From Candidatus Arthromitus sp. SFB-turkey (GTDB lineage Bacteria; Bacillota; Clostridia; Clostridiales; Clostridiaceae): a DNA stretch of 64,000 nt. The stretch lies in assembly GCF_001655775.1 (NCBI RefSeq), contig NZ_LXFF01000009.1:1-64000 (forward strand), given 5' to 3'. The notes beneath the pieces were generated by a model. It had not been told where the DNA came from. It worked only from the letters and a program-made list of their open reading frames with translations, and made no database searches. Shown here piece after piece: positions 17,123 through 25,609 of this stretch (positions within the stretch are counted from its first letter, which is position 1; each line of letters begins with the position of its first letter). Position numbers and translations under genes: made by a program.

Positions 17123-17149
17123 GTTATATTCTTATATAATTTTAGTCAA
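17123..17149 (-). promoter_or_regulatory. possible promoter of lysC-lysA
   Basis: On the minus strand TTGACT (17144-17149) is followed after 15 bases by TATAAC (17123-17128). The hexamers are good but the spacer is short. It lies about 55 bases before the lysC start. Confidence 0.35.
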
Positions 17150-17219
17150 TAATTTTCTTGTTTAAATCTACATTTTAAAATGTTATACTTGATTTAATTA
17201 AAATTTTAGGTAGGTTAAA

Positions 17220-18395
17220 ATGTTTAATTTATTACTAAAAGTTTTCATTAAAAATCCAAAGGATACAAAAGATCCTAAAGTACGTTCAATGTATGGCCTT
17301 TTATGTAGTTACATAAGTATATTTTTAAACTTTATTTTATTTATAATAAAATTAATTATAGGATTAATTTTAAAAAGCGTTTCAATTACAGCAGATGCTT
17401 TTAATAATCTATCAGACTCTGCCTCATCTATTATAAATTTAATTGCATTTAAATTTTCTCTTAAACCTCCAGATAAAGAACACCCTTTAGGCCATGGAAG
17501 ATATGAATACATTTCCTCACTAATAATCTCATTTTTAATTATTTTTGTTGGAATAAGCTTTATAAAATCATCATTTGAAAAAATATTAAGTAAAGAAACT
17601 ACTTCATTTAACTGGGTATTATTTTTTATTTTGATAATTTCAATTTTCATAAAAATTTGGATTGGATTTTTAAATTTAAAAATCTCTAAAAAAATAAATT
17701 CCCAATCATTAAAAGCAACATCTGTTGATGCTCTATATGATGCTTTAATAACAACTGTGCTAAGTTTATCTATTTTATTATCAAATTTTACAAATTTATC
17801 TTTAGATGGCTACGCAGGTATTATTATATCAAGCTTTATAATTTATTCGGGAATTAAATTAATAAAAGAAACTTTAAATCCTCTTTTAGGTGAAGCACCT
17901 AGTGAAGACTTTGTACAAAATCTTAAAAGTAATATACTAAAGCATGAGAACATTTTAGGACTACATGATTTGATTGTTCACAATTATGGACCAAATAGAA
18001 CTCTTGCATCAATTCACGCAGAAGTTCCTTCAAACTTATCACTTATAGATGTGCATATTTTAATAGACAAAATTGAAAAACAAATTGAACAAGATATGGG
18101 TATACACCTAGTAATACACATGGATCCTATTGATATACATAATCAGGAATCCCTTGAAATTTTTAAGAATATTAAAACTTTAATTAAAAAAAATATTTAC
18201 GAAGTGAACAACATTGTAGATTTTAGAATTTTAAATACAAATGGAAAAAATACAATTTTTTTTGAAATTAAACTTAAAAATGAATTTTATGATAAAGTGG
18301 ATTTTGATAACATTTTAAAAAGTTCAACAGATCTTATAAATAAAAATTATCCAGATTTTGATTGCAAAATATTTAAAAATAATACATTTAATTAA
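17220..18395 (+). CDS. cation diffusion facilitator, probably Mn-type
   Basis: 391 residues. Six membrane helices fill residues about 28-215, followed by a cytoplasmic CDF C-terminal domain (about 220-305, with HDLIVHNYGPNR and HMDPIDIH) and an extra C-terminal stretch. Site A reads FNNLSD in helix 2 and DALYD in helix 5, i.e. N-x-x-x-D and D-x-x-x-D. Zinc exporters normally have His in helix 5; an Asn/Asp set is found in manganese exporters such as MntE. It would expel Mn2+ (or Fe2+) in exchange for protons. HPLGHGRYEYISSL is the usual loop motif. Single gene with its own terminator. Confidence 0.85.
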   Translation: MFNLLLKVFIKNPKDTKDPKVRSMYGLLCSYISIFLNFILFIIKLIIGLILKSVSITADAFNNLSDSASSIINLIAFKFSLKPPDKEHPLGHGRYEYISSLIISFLIIFVGISFIKSSFEKILSKETTSFNWVLFFILIISIFIKIWIGFLNLKISKKINSQSLKATSVDALYDALITTVLSLSILLSNFTNLSLDGYAGIIISSFIIYSGIKLIKETLNPLLGEAPSEDFVQNLKSNILKHENILGLHDLIVHNYGPNRTLASIHAEVPSNLSLIDVHILIDKIEKQIEQDMGIHLVIHMDPIDIHNQESLEIFKNIKTLIKKNIYEVNNIVDFRILNTNGKNTIFFEIKLKNEFYDKVDFDNILKSSTDLINKNYPDFDCKIFKNNTFN

Positions 18396-18424
18396 GGTAT
18401 GTATGTTACATACCTTATTTTTTT
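18393..18424 (+). terminator. terminator of the CDF gene
   Basis: Arms AAGGTATGTA (18394-18403) and TACATACCTT (18407-18416), loop of 3, then ATTTTTTTT. It overlaps the stop codon. Confidence 0.85.
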
Positions 18425-18465
18425 TACTATTATATAATGTAATTATTTTTAAAGGAGCTTTATAA

Positions 18466-19461
18466 TTGAATTTCTACGTAAAAAGATTGTTTCTAAATTC
18501 AAATTATAAATCAAACAAATCTGTAGAGAAAACGATATATATAAAATCAAATAACTGCTATATAAAAAATAAATTTTTAAACACACTATCAAATAAATTC
18601 TACAATATAAAAACAAACTATTTATATTTTCACGATGACTTCAAAACAAATTATATAAATACTATTTTAATGCCTGAATTAAATTTATATATAAGCTCTA
18701 CAATAACCAAAGACCCAAAACACACTATAGATTTAAATTCTACCATAAAAAACTATTCCAAAGAAAATATACAACTAACTAAAAATATAATTAATTCTAC
18801 AAAACAAAAATTTTTTTCAACCATTTTTGAAATAAACAAACTTTTCACAAAAATATGTAAAAAATCAAGTAATAACTTAGATATTATAAAATTTAATAAT
18901 TTCAAAAATGATTTTATAGATTGTATTTTTAAAAATTCAGAAAATAATAATAATTTCAAAATTTCTGAGTATTTCATATCGTCAATTGGAATAGAAGGTT
19001 TTAAAACATTCTCAAATCACTTACCAAATGGAGAAAATAAAGTTTTCGTTATAAATGATAATTTTAATTTATTTAAATGTTTATTAATAGACGAAATAAT
19101 AAACAAAGCAAATTTTTTAAATATTTCATATGAAATTTATAAAAATCCTTTAAACCCACGCATTATAGATCACATAAAAATTCCATCAATAAATTTATGT
19201 ATTATTTCAAATACATTTTTATTTAAGGAAAAAATACCAGGAATTCAAATAAATGAAGAAAATTTTTTGAAAAATAAGTTTGAAAATGAAAAATTATTAG
19301 AACAAAAAAGAGATTTAAATAATTTAATAGAAATTTTAAATTCATTATGTAAAGAGCTGAGAAAAAATTACTCAATATTGGATGATTTTTTTGAAAATTG
19401 TATAATCGAAAATAAATTTAATAATTTAATAGATGATACATTAAAAAATGTAATACGATAA
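18466..19461 (+). CDS. PRK06851-like duplicated protein that has lost both P-loops
   Basis: 331 residues, soluble. Two repeats can be seen. The first has KTIYIKSNNCYIKNKFLNTL, then NYLYFHDD, then ILMPELNLYISS and DPKHTIDL. The second has ISSIGIEGFKTF, NKVFVINDNFNLFKCLLIDEI, then NPLNPRIIDHIKIPSINLCIIS. These match, in order and spacing, the two halves of PRK06851-family ATPases of spore formers: TPKG, then Rx(F/Y)I-x-KGxPGTGKS, then D/P-x-x-xDxxxIPEL. Here neither half keeps a Walker A Gly-Lys-Ser. I infer a non-ATPase descendant. The start is TTG at 18466 behind AAAGGAG. Family call from memory of the pattern, so moderate. Confidence 0.55.
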   Translation: MNFYVKRLFLNSNYKSNKSVEKTIYIKSNNCYIKNKFLNTLSNKFYNIKTNYLYFHDDFKTNYINTILMPELNLYISSTITKDPKHTIDLNSTIKNYSKENIQLTKNIINSTKQKFFSTIFEINKLFTKICKKSSNNLDIIKFNNFKNDFIDCIFKNSENNNNFKISEYFISSIGIEGFKTFSNHLPNGENKVFVINDNFNLFKCLLIDEIINKANFLNISYEIYKNPLNPRIIDHIKIPSINLCIISNTFLFKEKIPGIQINEENFLKNKFENEKLLEQKRDLNNLIEILNSLCKELRKNYSILDDFFENCIIENKFNNLIDDTLKNVIR

Positions 19462-19478
19462 ACACGTATTACATTTTT
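19444..19478. terminator. shared terminator between convergent genes
   Basis: Perfect 14-base arms at 19444-19457 and 19465-19478 (core ATGTAATACG) with a 7-base loop, A-run on one side and T-run on the other. It contains the stop codons or last bases of both the plus-strand gene (19461) and helD (19469). Confidence 0.85.
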
Positions 19479-21553
19479 AATTTAATATGAACAGCATTGT
19501 GCATAGCTCTAGTTAACATTATATATAAAATATTATCATCTAAATCATTATCTAAAACTATAACTGAATCAAACTCAAGTCCCTTAGAAAAATATACAGT
19601 TGTTAAAAATATTCCCTTATCACTGTATAAATTATCCTCATTATTAATTAATTTTATATAGTAAAGATCTTTTATCAAATCATAAACTCTACGTAAAACC
19701 TCTTTATCTCTAACAATTATTCCAATATTAAAATTTCCCTTTAAATTAAATCCATTTATTTTATTTTGAATTACGCTTTTTAAATCTTTAAAACCACACT
19801 CTAAAACTTCTACATCTTCACCATCTCTAATTGAATTAACTGAAATATTTTCATGTAAATACTTTATAGAATAATTAATTATATTTAAAGTAGATCTATA
19901 AGAATCTCTCATATTTATTTCTTCTCTATTTTCAAATATGTTAGTACTTTCAATAAAACTTTCATCAAAATTAACAATACTTTGATTTAAATCTCCAACA
20001 ATTACATACGAAGAAGCCCTTGTATACTCTTTAATAACCTCATAAAACATATATGAAAAATCTTGCGCTTCATCTATTACTACTAATTTAAAATCTTTTA
20101 TTCTTTTAACATTACAAACCTTCAAATATATATACTTTATTAAAATTAAATCTGCAAAATCTAAATCTCTCAATTCCTTTACAAAAAAATCCTCATAAAA
20201 TTCTTTATATAATTCATAAGGAGATTCAAGCTTTAAAAAATGAAGTGATGATTTTATCTCCAAAGATTCTGAAATTATTTCATATATCTCGTTTCTTTTT
20301 AACATATCATAATGATTAACCATATCATCATCAATGTTCATTTTTTTATATTTATCTACAATTTCATATACAAAAGAATTTCTAATCTTATTAATTTTAT
20401 CAAAAATTCTCTTTCTTATAAGATTAATTCTAACCTCTAAAACTCTACTTTTAAATGATTCATAAAACAATCTATTAATTTCATCACTTGTTATTACAAC
20501 CTTATCTCTAAAATAAATATCCGCTCCAAGATTTATATTTTCTTCAACATACTTTAAAAAGTCATCAATTTTCTCTTTCATGTGAGAGGTTCCCTTAAAT
20601 TTAAATTCCTCTAAATAATCAAAATCATTTAACATCATCTCCATATGATTATCATAAGAATTAAAATTTAACTCCTGATTTAAATTTAAATATATAAAAT
20701 CTTCACTAGTAAAGCTGTAAACCCCTCCATATTCACCAAGTGAAGGTAAAACTGAAGAAATATATTCCATAAATATTTTATTAGGACATAAAATTAAAAC
20801 CCTATCTTTAAAATAATCTCTAAAATTATACAATAAATACGCAACTCTATGTAAAGCAACAGAAGTTTTTCCACTACCTGCAACACCATTTATAACAATA
20901 CATTTATTTTTATCTGCCCTTATTATTTTATCTTGATTTGATTGAATAGTTTGTACTATGTTTTTAAGCTTATTTGATGCTTTGAGAGATAGCATTTCTT
21001 TTAAAAATTCATCTTTTACATATATTTCAGAGTCAAACATTGAAATAATTTTTCCATTTTTAATTAAAAATTGTCTTCTCTCTAACAATTCAACAAATAT
21101 TTCTTCTTTAGATGGAATAATATAACTAACTCTTCCAAGTTTTCCTTGATAAAATAAAGAAGCTATAGGAGCCCTCCAATCAATTATAAGAGGAACATCA
21201 TAACCAACATCAAATCCATAAGCACCTATGTAAAATTTTTCTTCTACTCCATCTTCACATATGTTTATTTTTCCAAAATAAGGACTCTTCTTTAAATACA
21301 AAAACTCTTTTATTCGTTTTTCAATAGTATTAAAAATTTGCTCATTTTTGTGATTTTCATGATCAAAATATTCAATTACCTTATCATCATCATCTCTATA
21401 CTCTTCTACAAACTTTCTTCTATGCTCAACAATAACATCAGATACTTCTTTTCTCCTATTTAAATAATTATTTATCTCATTATTTAAATGAATAAACACA
21501 TTATCTAAATACTCCTTCTCTTTTAAATACTCCTCATTTAAATTTTTATCCAT
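19469..21553 (-). CDS. helD: HelD-like UvrD/Rep-family helicase (RNA polymerase recycling factor)
   Basis: 694 residues. A long N-terminal coiled coil (about 1-105) is followed by the HelD-specific block DVPLIIDWRAPIASLFYQG, then a superfamily 1 motor. Walker A is GVAGSGKTSVALHRVAYLL (about 220), Walker B is VVIDEAQDFSY, motif III is VGDLNQSI and motif IV is MRDSYRST. In Bacillus HelD pries RNA polymerase off DNA after termination, with the coiled coil entering the secondary channel. A TTG four codons upstream abuts AAAGGA too closely to be used, so ATG 21553 is chosen. Length is slightly under the Bacillus protein. Confidence 0.88.
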   Translation of the reverse strand: MDKNLNEEYLKEKEYLDNVFIHLNNEINNYLNRRKEVSDVIVEHRRKFVEEYRDDDDKVIEYFDHENHKNEQIFNTIEKRIKEFLYLKKSPYFGKINICEDGVEEKFYIGAYGFDVGYDVPLIIDWRAPIASLFYQGKLGRVSYIIPSKEEIFVELLERRQFLIKNGKIISMFDSEIYVKDEFLKEMLSLKASNKLKNIVQTIQSNQDKIIRADKNKCIVINGVAGSGKTSVALHRVAYLLYNFRDYFKDRVLILCPNKIFMEYISSVLPSLGEYGGVYSFTSEDFIYLNLNQELNFNSYDNHMEMMLNDFDYLEEFKFKGTSHMKEKIDDFLKYVEENINLGADIYFRDKVVITSDEINRLFYESFKSRVLEVRINLIRKRIFDKINKIRNSFVYEIVDKYKKMNIDDDMVNHYDMLKRNEIYEIISESLEIKSSLHFLKLESPYELYKEFYEDFFVKELRDLDFADLILIKYIYLKVCNVKRIKDFKLVVIDEAQDFSYMFYEVIKEYTRASSYVIVGDLNQSIVNFDESFIESTNIFENREEINMRDSYRSTLNIINYSIKYLHENISVNSIRDGEDVEVLECGFKDLKSVIQNKINGFNLKGNFNIGIIVRDKEVLRRVYDLIKDLYYIKLINNEDNLYSDKGIFLTTVYFSKGLEFDSVIVLDNDLDDNILYIMLTRAMHNAVHIKLKM

Positions 21554-21577
21554 TTTATTACCCAATCCTTTATAAAA

Positions 21578-21633
21578 AATAAAGCCATTCTTTAATTATA
21601 CTCTTTAAGAATATTTTTTAAAAGAATGACCTT
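21578..21633 (-). terminator. possible terminator between the signal peptidase gene and helD
   Basis: Near-complementary arms around CATTCTTTAA (21586-21595) and TTAAAAGAATG (21618-21628), with flanking AAAG/CTT pairs and one or two mismatches. The loop is about 22 bases. A minus-strand TTTATTTTTT follows. Confidence 0.4.
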
Positions 21634-21640
21634 ATATAAA

Positions 21641-22357
21641 TTATTTTAAAATTCTTATTCTATTAAATGGATATATAATTATTCTTGCTTCCCCTCGTAT
21701 ATCTTCAAAGTCTATATAAGGTTCGCTCCAATACCTACTATCTAATGAATTTGCCCTATTATCACCTAAAAAGAAATATTTATCCTCGGGGACTTTAAAC
21801 TCTAAATCAAATATAGCAGTTTCATCTTTTTGAACCACATATGTTTCTTCAAGAACTTCTCCATTAACTAAAACCTCTCCTGAAGCTTTAACAACAATAT
21901 CATCTCCAGGTAATCCTATAACACGTTTAATCAAAAGTTCATTAAACTCATCAGAGAAAAATACCAAAATATCTCCTCTCTGAATACTATCTCTACCATA
22001 CATTTTAGTTACAAAAAGCTGATCCTTAACTTTAAGTGTTGGATACATAGATTCAGATGGTATATACACCTTAAAAATTAAAAACTTATTTATTAAAAAG
22101 GAAATAATAAGTGCTGCAACAATTGTTATTAACCATTCAAGTATGGTTGATATAAAACTTCCCTTTTTCTTTGAATCACTTCTTCTCCTTTTTTTACCTT
22201 CATTATCTTCATCAATTACAACATCATCTTTCTCATCTTCTTCATCATCTAAAAGATAGGAGTATTCATCATCATAATCATCTTGCTCCTGCTCATCATC
22301 ATAAAACTCTTCCTCATCAAATATTTCTTCTTTATCATCATCTTTACAATTATGCAT
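21641..22357 (-). CDS. lepB: signal peptidase I with a long acidic cytoplasmic tail
   Basis: 238 residues. Residues 1-54 are mostly Asp and Glu (DDDKEE, DEEEFYDDEQEQDDYDDE), then a basic patch KKRRR, one membrane helix (about 70-92), and the peptidase body. The catalytic Ser103 is in IPSESMYPTL, and the general base Lys144 is in LLIKRVIGLPGD; GDNRANSLDSRYWS closes the fold. It removes signal peptides from Sec-exported proteins outside the membrane. Gram-positive SipS enzymes usually have short N-termini, so the acidic tail is an addition. AAAGGTAGG lies six bases before ATG 22357, which is preferred to an upstream TTG. It follows the disordered protein gene by about 70 bases. Confidence 0.92.
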   Translation of the reverse strand: MHNCKDDDKEEIFDEEEFYDDEQEQDDYDDEYSYLLDDEEDEKDDVVIDEDNEGKKRRRSDSKKKGSFISTILEWLITIVAALIISFLINKFLIFKVYIPSESMYPTLKVKDQLFVTKMYGRDSIQRGDILVFFSDEFNELLIKRVIGLPGDDIVVKASGEVLVNGEVLEETYVVQKDETAIFDLEFKVPEDKYFFLGDNRANSLDSRYWSEPYIDFEDIRGEARIIIYPFNRIRILK

Positions 22358-22429
22358 ACCCAACCTACCTTTCAATTCTTAATGCTAAAAATATTATATT
22401 AAATAATGATTCAAATTTAAATACTAATT

Positions 22430-23887
22430 TTAATTTACTATGTTTTTACTATTCTCTTTCTTAGCTATATCTTTTTTAATTGCTTCAATATCCAACTCAT
22501 TTATATCAAGACTTGAAGGTTTTTCTCCATTTTCTTCATAAATCTCTTCCAATAAATTTTGTAATGAAAATTTATCATCTTTTTTAACAGTTTTCTTAGA
22601 AGAATTCTTAGAAAACTTACGTTTCTTATTTAAACTTTCAAATTCAATTCTTATAGAAGAATTTATTCTATTTAAATCCATATTTATAGCATTTAAAATT
22701 TCTTGTGAATCTATGCTATGTTCCTTAAACTTTTTAAACTGTTCAATTCTTTCATCAAGGGTTTCAAAAAATAACTTTTCTTGCAATTCTTTTTGTTCTT
22801 GCTTTTTCTTTTGTTTATTCTTTATAACTTCCCTTATACTTACTTTTTTACTTATACCTTGATTTAAATTAAAGTCTGGAAGCATCCCCTCTTCCATAGC
22901 ATTTTCACTACTTACATCATAACTTTGAATTTCCTCAACTTCAAAAGAATTTAAACCATCAAAAGGTGAAAATGAATCATCATCTGCATTTTCCTCAACA
23001 ACAACTTTAGGTACTTCATAATCTTCTATTTCTTCAAAAGGAGATTTTAATATTACTTCATCTTCTGGCATACTAGATAAATAATCTTCAAAATCCATAA
23101 TAGTTCTAAATTTACTTAATTCATCTTTTTTATTTTCATTAACACTTTCTACTTCAAATACATCATTTTTTTTTTCACTTTCTCTTTCGTATTCTTCAAA
23201 AGAAGAAAAATTATACTCATTAGAGGAATCTATTTGAGAATTATTAGTTTTTGGTTCAGAAAATTGTTCCTCAACATTATTAAATTTTTCATTTATCCTT
23301 TTTAAAATTTCTTCATCACTTTGTTTACTTAAATCAATTAATAAATCCTCAGCTAAAATTTTTTCTTTAGTTTCTTCAATTTTTTCTTTACCTTCATTTA
23401 AAACAACATTTTCAAAATTTTCTAATGTAACATTTTTATTTTCTTCTTTAGAAATTAAATTATTATTTTTAGCTCCATTAACAATATCTTTTTTATCTAT
23501 ATTTTTTAAATTCTTATCTAAATAATTTCTAAGTTTAAATTTTTGTTTATTTAAATTTTTATTTGAATTAATCTTATTATTACGTTCCTGTACAGAATTT
23601 TTTTTATAATTATCTGAATTATTTAAAACATCTACAGATCTTTTATAATCAAAAAAATCATATTTTATATCACTATCATAGGTATAAATTCCATCTGAAT
23701 TGTCGCTATATTTTTTTGAAAATACTTTACCTGTACGTTTATCAAGCATAACTCCAGTTTTTTTATTTCCAACAACTCCAGATTCATCATCTACAACAAA
23801 ATATGTATTATTCTCATCTAAAAAATCTAATAATTCACTAATATTGTACTCTTCTTTATTTATATCTCCATTAAATTTTTTATCCAT
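22430..23887 (-). CDS. large disordered, charge-rich protein of unknown function
   Basis: 485 residues dominated by Asn, Lys, Glu, Asp and Ser, with no signal peptide or membrane helix. The N-terminus (about 15-60) has a small ordered-looking stretch, ELLDFLDENNTYFVVDDESG then GVMLDKRTGKVF. Residues 85-350 look unstructured. The C-terminal third (about 360-470) is helical and probably coiled, with runs of Lys and Glu. I recognise no family. It lies upstream of the signal peptidase gene on the same strand. The ribosome site AAAGGT fits a four-codon frame (ATG at 23894) whose stop overlaps this start, which suggests reinitiation. Confidence 0.6.
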   Translation of the reverse strand: MDKKFNGDINKEEYNISELLDFLDENNTYFVVDDESGVVGNKKTGVMLDKRTGKVFSKKYSDNSDGIYTYDSDIKYDFFDYKRSVDVLNNSDNYKKNSVQERNNKINSNKNLNKQKFKLRNYLDKNLKNIDKKDIVNGAKNNNLISKEENKNVTLENFENVVLNEGKEKIEETKEKILAEDLLIDLSKQSDEEILKRINEKFNNVEEQFSEPKTNNSQIDSSNEYNFSSFEEYERESEKKNDVFEVESVNENKKDELSKFRTIMDFEDYLSSMPEDEVILKSPFEEIEDYEVPKVVVEENADDDSFSPFDGLNSFEVEEIQSYDVSSENAMEEGMLPDFNLNQGISKKVSIREVIKNKQKKKQEQKELQEKLFFETLDERIEQFKKFKEHSIDSQEILNAINMDLNRINSSIRIEFESLNKKRKFSKNSSKKTVKKDDKFSLQNLLEEIYEENGEKPSSLDINELDIEAIKKDIAKKENSKNIVN

Positions 23888-23998
23888 ATTCCATATTTCT
23901 ACCTTTCAAAATTATTAACTTGAACCAAAACCATCAACTTAAAGATTATTATTACCCTAAATAAAATTTTTACAAATAGAAAATATTGTATTAAATTA

Positions 23999-24031
23999 AA
24001 TAATAAATTTTTTATCTAAAAAATTATTATT
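23999..24031 (-). terminator. AT-only hairpin after rlmD, possible terminator
   Basis: AATAATAAATTTTTTA (23999-24014) pairs with TAAAAAATTATTATT (24017-24031), with one bulged base. It lies 10 bases after the rlmD stop. Weak pairing strength. Confidence 0.35.
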
Positions 24032-24041
24032 GTTTAAATTA

Positions 24042-25412
24042 CTATAACTTAAAACAAACGATAGTCTCAACATGATGAGTTTGACAAAACATATCCACTC
24101 CACGAATTTTTGAAACGTTGTATCCAAGTGAAACGAGTATTTTAGCATCTCTTGCCAAAGTTCCAACATCACAAGATATATAAACTATTTTTTTGCATTT
24201 TATTTCCCTAAGCGCATGCAAAACACTTTCTTTTACACCTTTTCTAGGTGGATCTAAAATAGCTACTGTTATATTTATCCCATTATTAACTAAATTTAAA
24301 ATTTCTTCTTCCACTTTACCATGTATAAACTCAACATTTTTTATATTGTTTAAAACTTTATTTTCATTTGCATCTATAATACTTTCTTTAACTTCCTCTA
24401 TACCATAAACTTTCTTTACTCTTCTACTTGAGCATATTCCAATAGTTCCAATTCCACAATAAGCATCTAATAAAATATCACTATATTTTAGCTCTGCCAT
24501 ATCAATAGCTGATAAATAAAGCTTTTCAGCTTGTTTTGTATTAACTTGAAAAAAAGATCTACTGTGAATTCTAAAAACAAAATCATTAATTTTATCCCTT
24601 ATATAACCATCACCATATAAAACTTTTTCATAATTTCCAAGAATAACATTTGTGATATTATTATTAACATTTAAAACTATGGTTTTTATATTTTTGCAAT
24701 GTAATAATAAATATTTAACATAATTATTTAAAAACTTTTCATTTTCTTCTGTTAAAACAACAACAACCATAATTTCATTTGTATTATACCCTTTTCTTAT
24801 TAAAAGATGTCTAAATAATCCAAAATCTTTTCCAAATTTATAGTGAACAACTTCATCATAAGGAGCTATATTTTTTTGTTTCATATACTCTCTCGTTTTA
24901 ACCACTATATCATTGGCCTCTTTAAATTGTATGTGGCAAAAATCCATGTTAATAATTTTATGACTTTTATTTTCGTAAAAGCCTGCTGAAACAAATCCAT
25001 CTACAATACCAAATGGAACTTGAACTTTATTTCTATACTCATAGGGAATTGACATACTATAAAATTTATCTATTTTAACATTTTTTAAATTTCCAATTTT
25101 TTCAAGTGATTCTATAATTTTATTTTCCTTAAAATTAACTTGCTCTTTATATTCCATATGTTGAAGATTACATCCACCACATTTTTTATATATATCACAA
25201 ACAGGCATAACTCTAAGATTAGATACAGATAATATATCAACAACTTCTCCATATCCATAATTTTTATTTACTTTTTTTACAATAATCTCAACAATTTCTC
25301 CAATTATAACATCTGGTATAAATACAACAAACTTGTCAACATGGGCAATCCCACTTCCTTTATGATTGTATCCCTCAATTTTTACTATGTACTTCTTTCC
25401 AACTTCTATCAT
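24042..25412 (-). CDS. rlmD: 23S rRNA (uracil-5-)-methyltransferase, RlmD/RlmCD type
   Basis: 456 residues. A TRAM RNA-binding domain (about 1-60) is followed by iron-sulfur cysteines in CDIYKKCGGCNLQH, with the fourth Cys at FCHIQF. The SAM domain has LLDAYCGIGTIGI, LDPPRKGV and the catalytic Cys in KIVYISCDVGTLARD, with FCQTHHVETIVCF at the C-terminus. It transfers a methyl group to C5 of uridine in 23S rRNA. In Firmicutes the single RlmCD enzyme often modifies two sites. AAGGAGG lies 13 bases before the ATG, a rather long spacing. Confidence 0.92.
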   Translation of the reverse strand: MIEVGKKYIVKIEGYNHKGSGIAHVDKFVVFIPDVIIGEIVEIIVKKVNKNYGYGEVVDILSVSNLRVMPVCDIYKKCGGCNLQHMEYKEQVNFKENKIIESLEKIGNLKNVKIDKFYSMSIPYEYRNKVQVPFGIVDGFVSAGFYENKSHKIINMDFCHIQFKEANDIVVKTREYMKQKNIAPYDEVVHYKFGKDFGLFRHLLIRKGYNTNEIMVVVVLTEENEKFLNNYVKYLLLHCKNIKTIVLNVNNNITNVILGNYEKVLYGDGYIRDKINDFVFRIHSRSFFQVNTKQAEKLYLSAIDMAELKYSDILLDAYCGIGTIGICSSRRVKKVYGIEEVKESIIDANENKVLNNIKNVEFIHGKVEEEILNLVNNGINITVAILDPPRKGVKESVLHALREIKCKKIVYISCDVGTLARDAKILVSLGYNVSKIRGVDMFCQTHHVETIVCFKL

Positions 25413-25437
25413 TAAAACTAAACTTCCTCCTTAATTT

Positions 25438-25486
25438 AAAAAACATTAGCATCTATAATTTCTTATAGATGCTAATGTTTTTTTGA
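25438..25486 (-). terminator. strong terminator downstream of pfkA-pyk
   Basis: Perfect 19-base arms (25440-25458 and 25463-25481, core ACATTAGCATCTATAA) with a 4-base loop. A and T runs lie on both sides. It is 130 bases beyond the pyk stop and just before rlmD, so it most likely ends the glycolytic operon. Confidence 0.8.
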
Positions 25487-25609
25487 ATCAGTTGCCTAAA
25501 TAAAAAATAAACCACTTAAATTTTTGAAACCTCTCTATAATAATATACTTACTACAAAAAAGTTTTGTTAATTTTAAATTATATATTTGTTAATTTTAAA
25601 TTAATTTTT

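Noticed and set aside
17070-17219. Lysine riboswitch upstream of lysC-lysA
   Set aside because: The gap is only 150 bases and shared with a divergent gene; I found no lysine-box core or terminator hairpin.
22171-22464. His-rich plus-strand open frame opposite the signal peptidase tail
   Set aside because: It is the complement of GAT/GAA-rich codons for the acidic tail (Asp/Glu codons read as His/Phe/Leu). No ribosome site and the minus-strand gene is certain.
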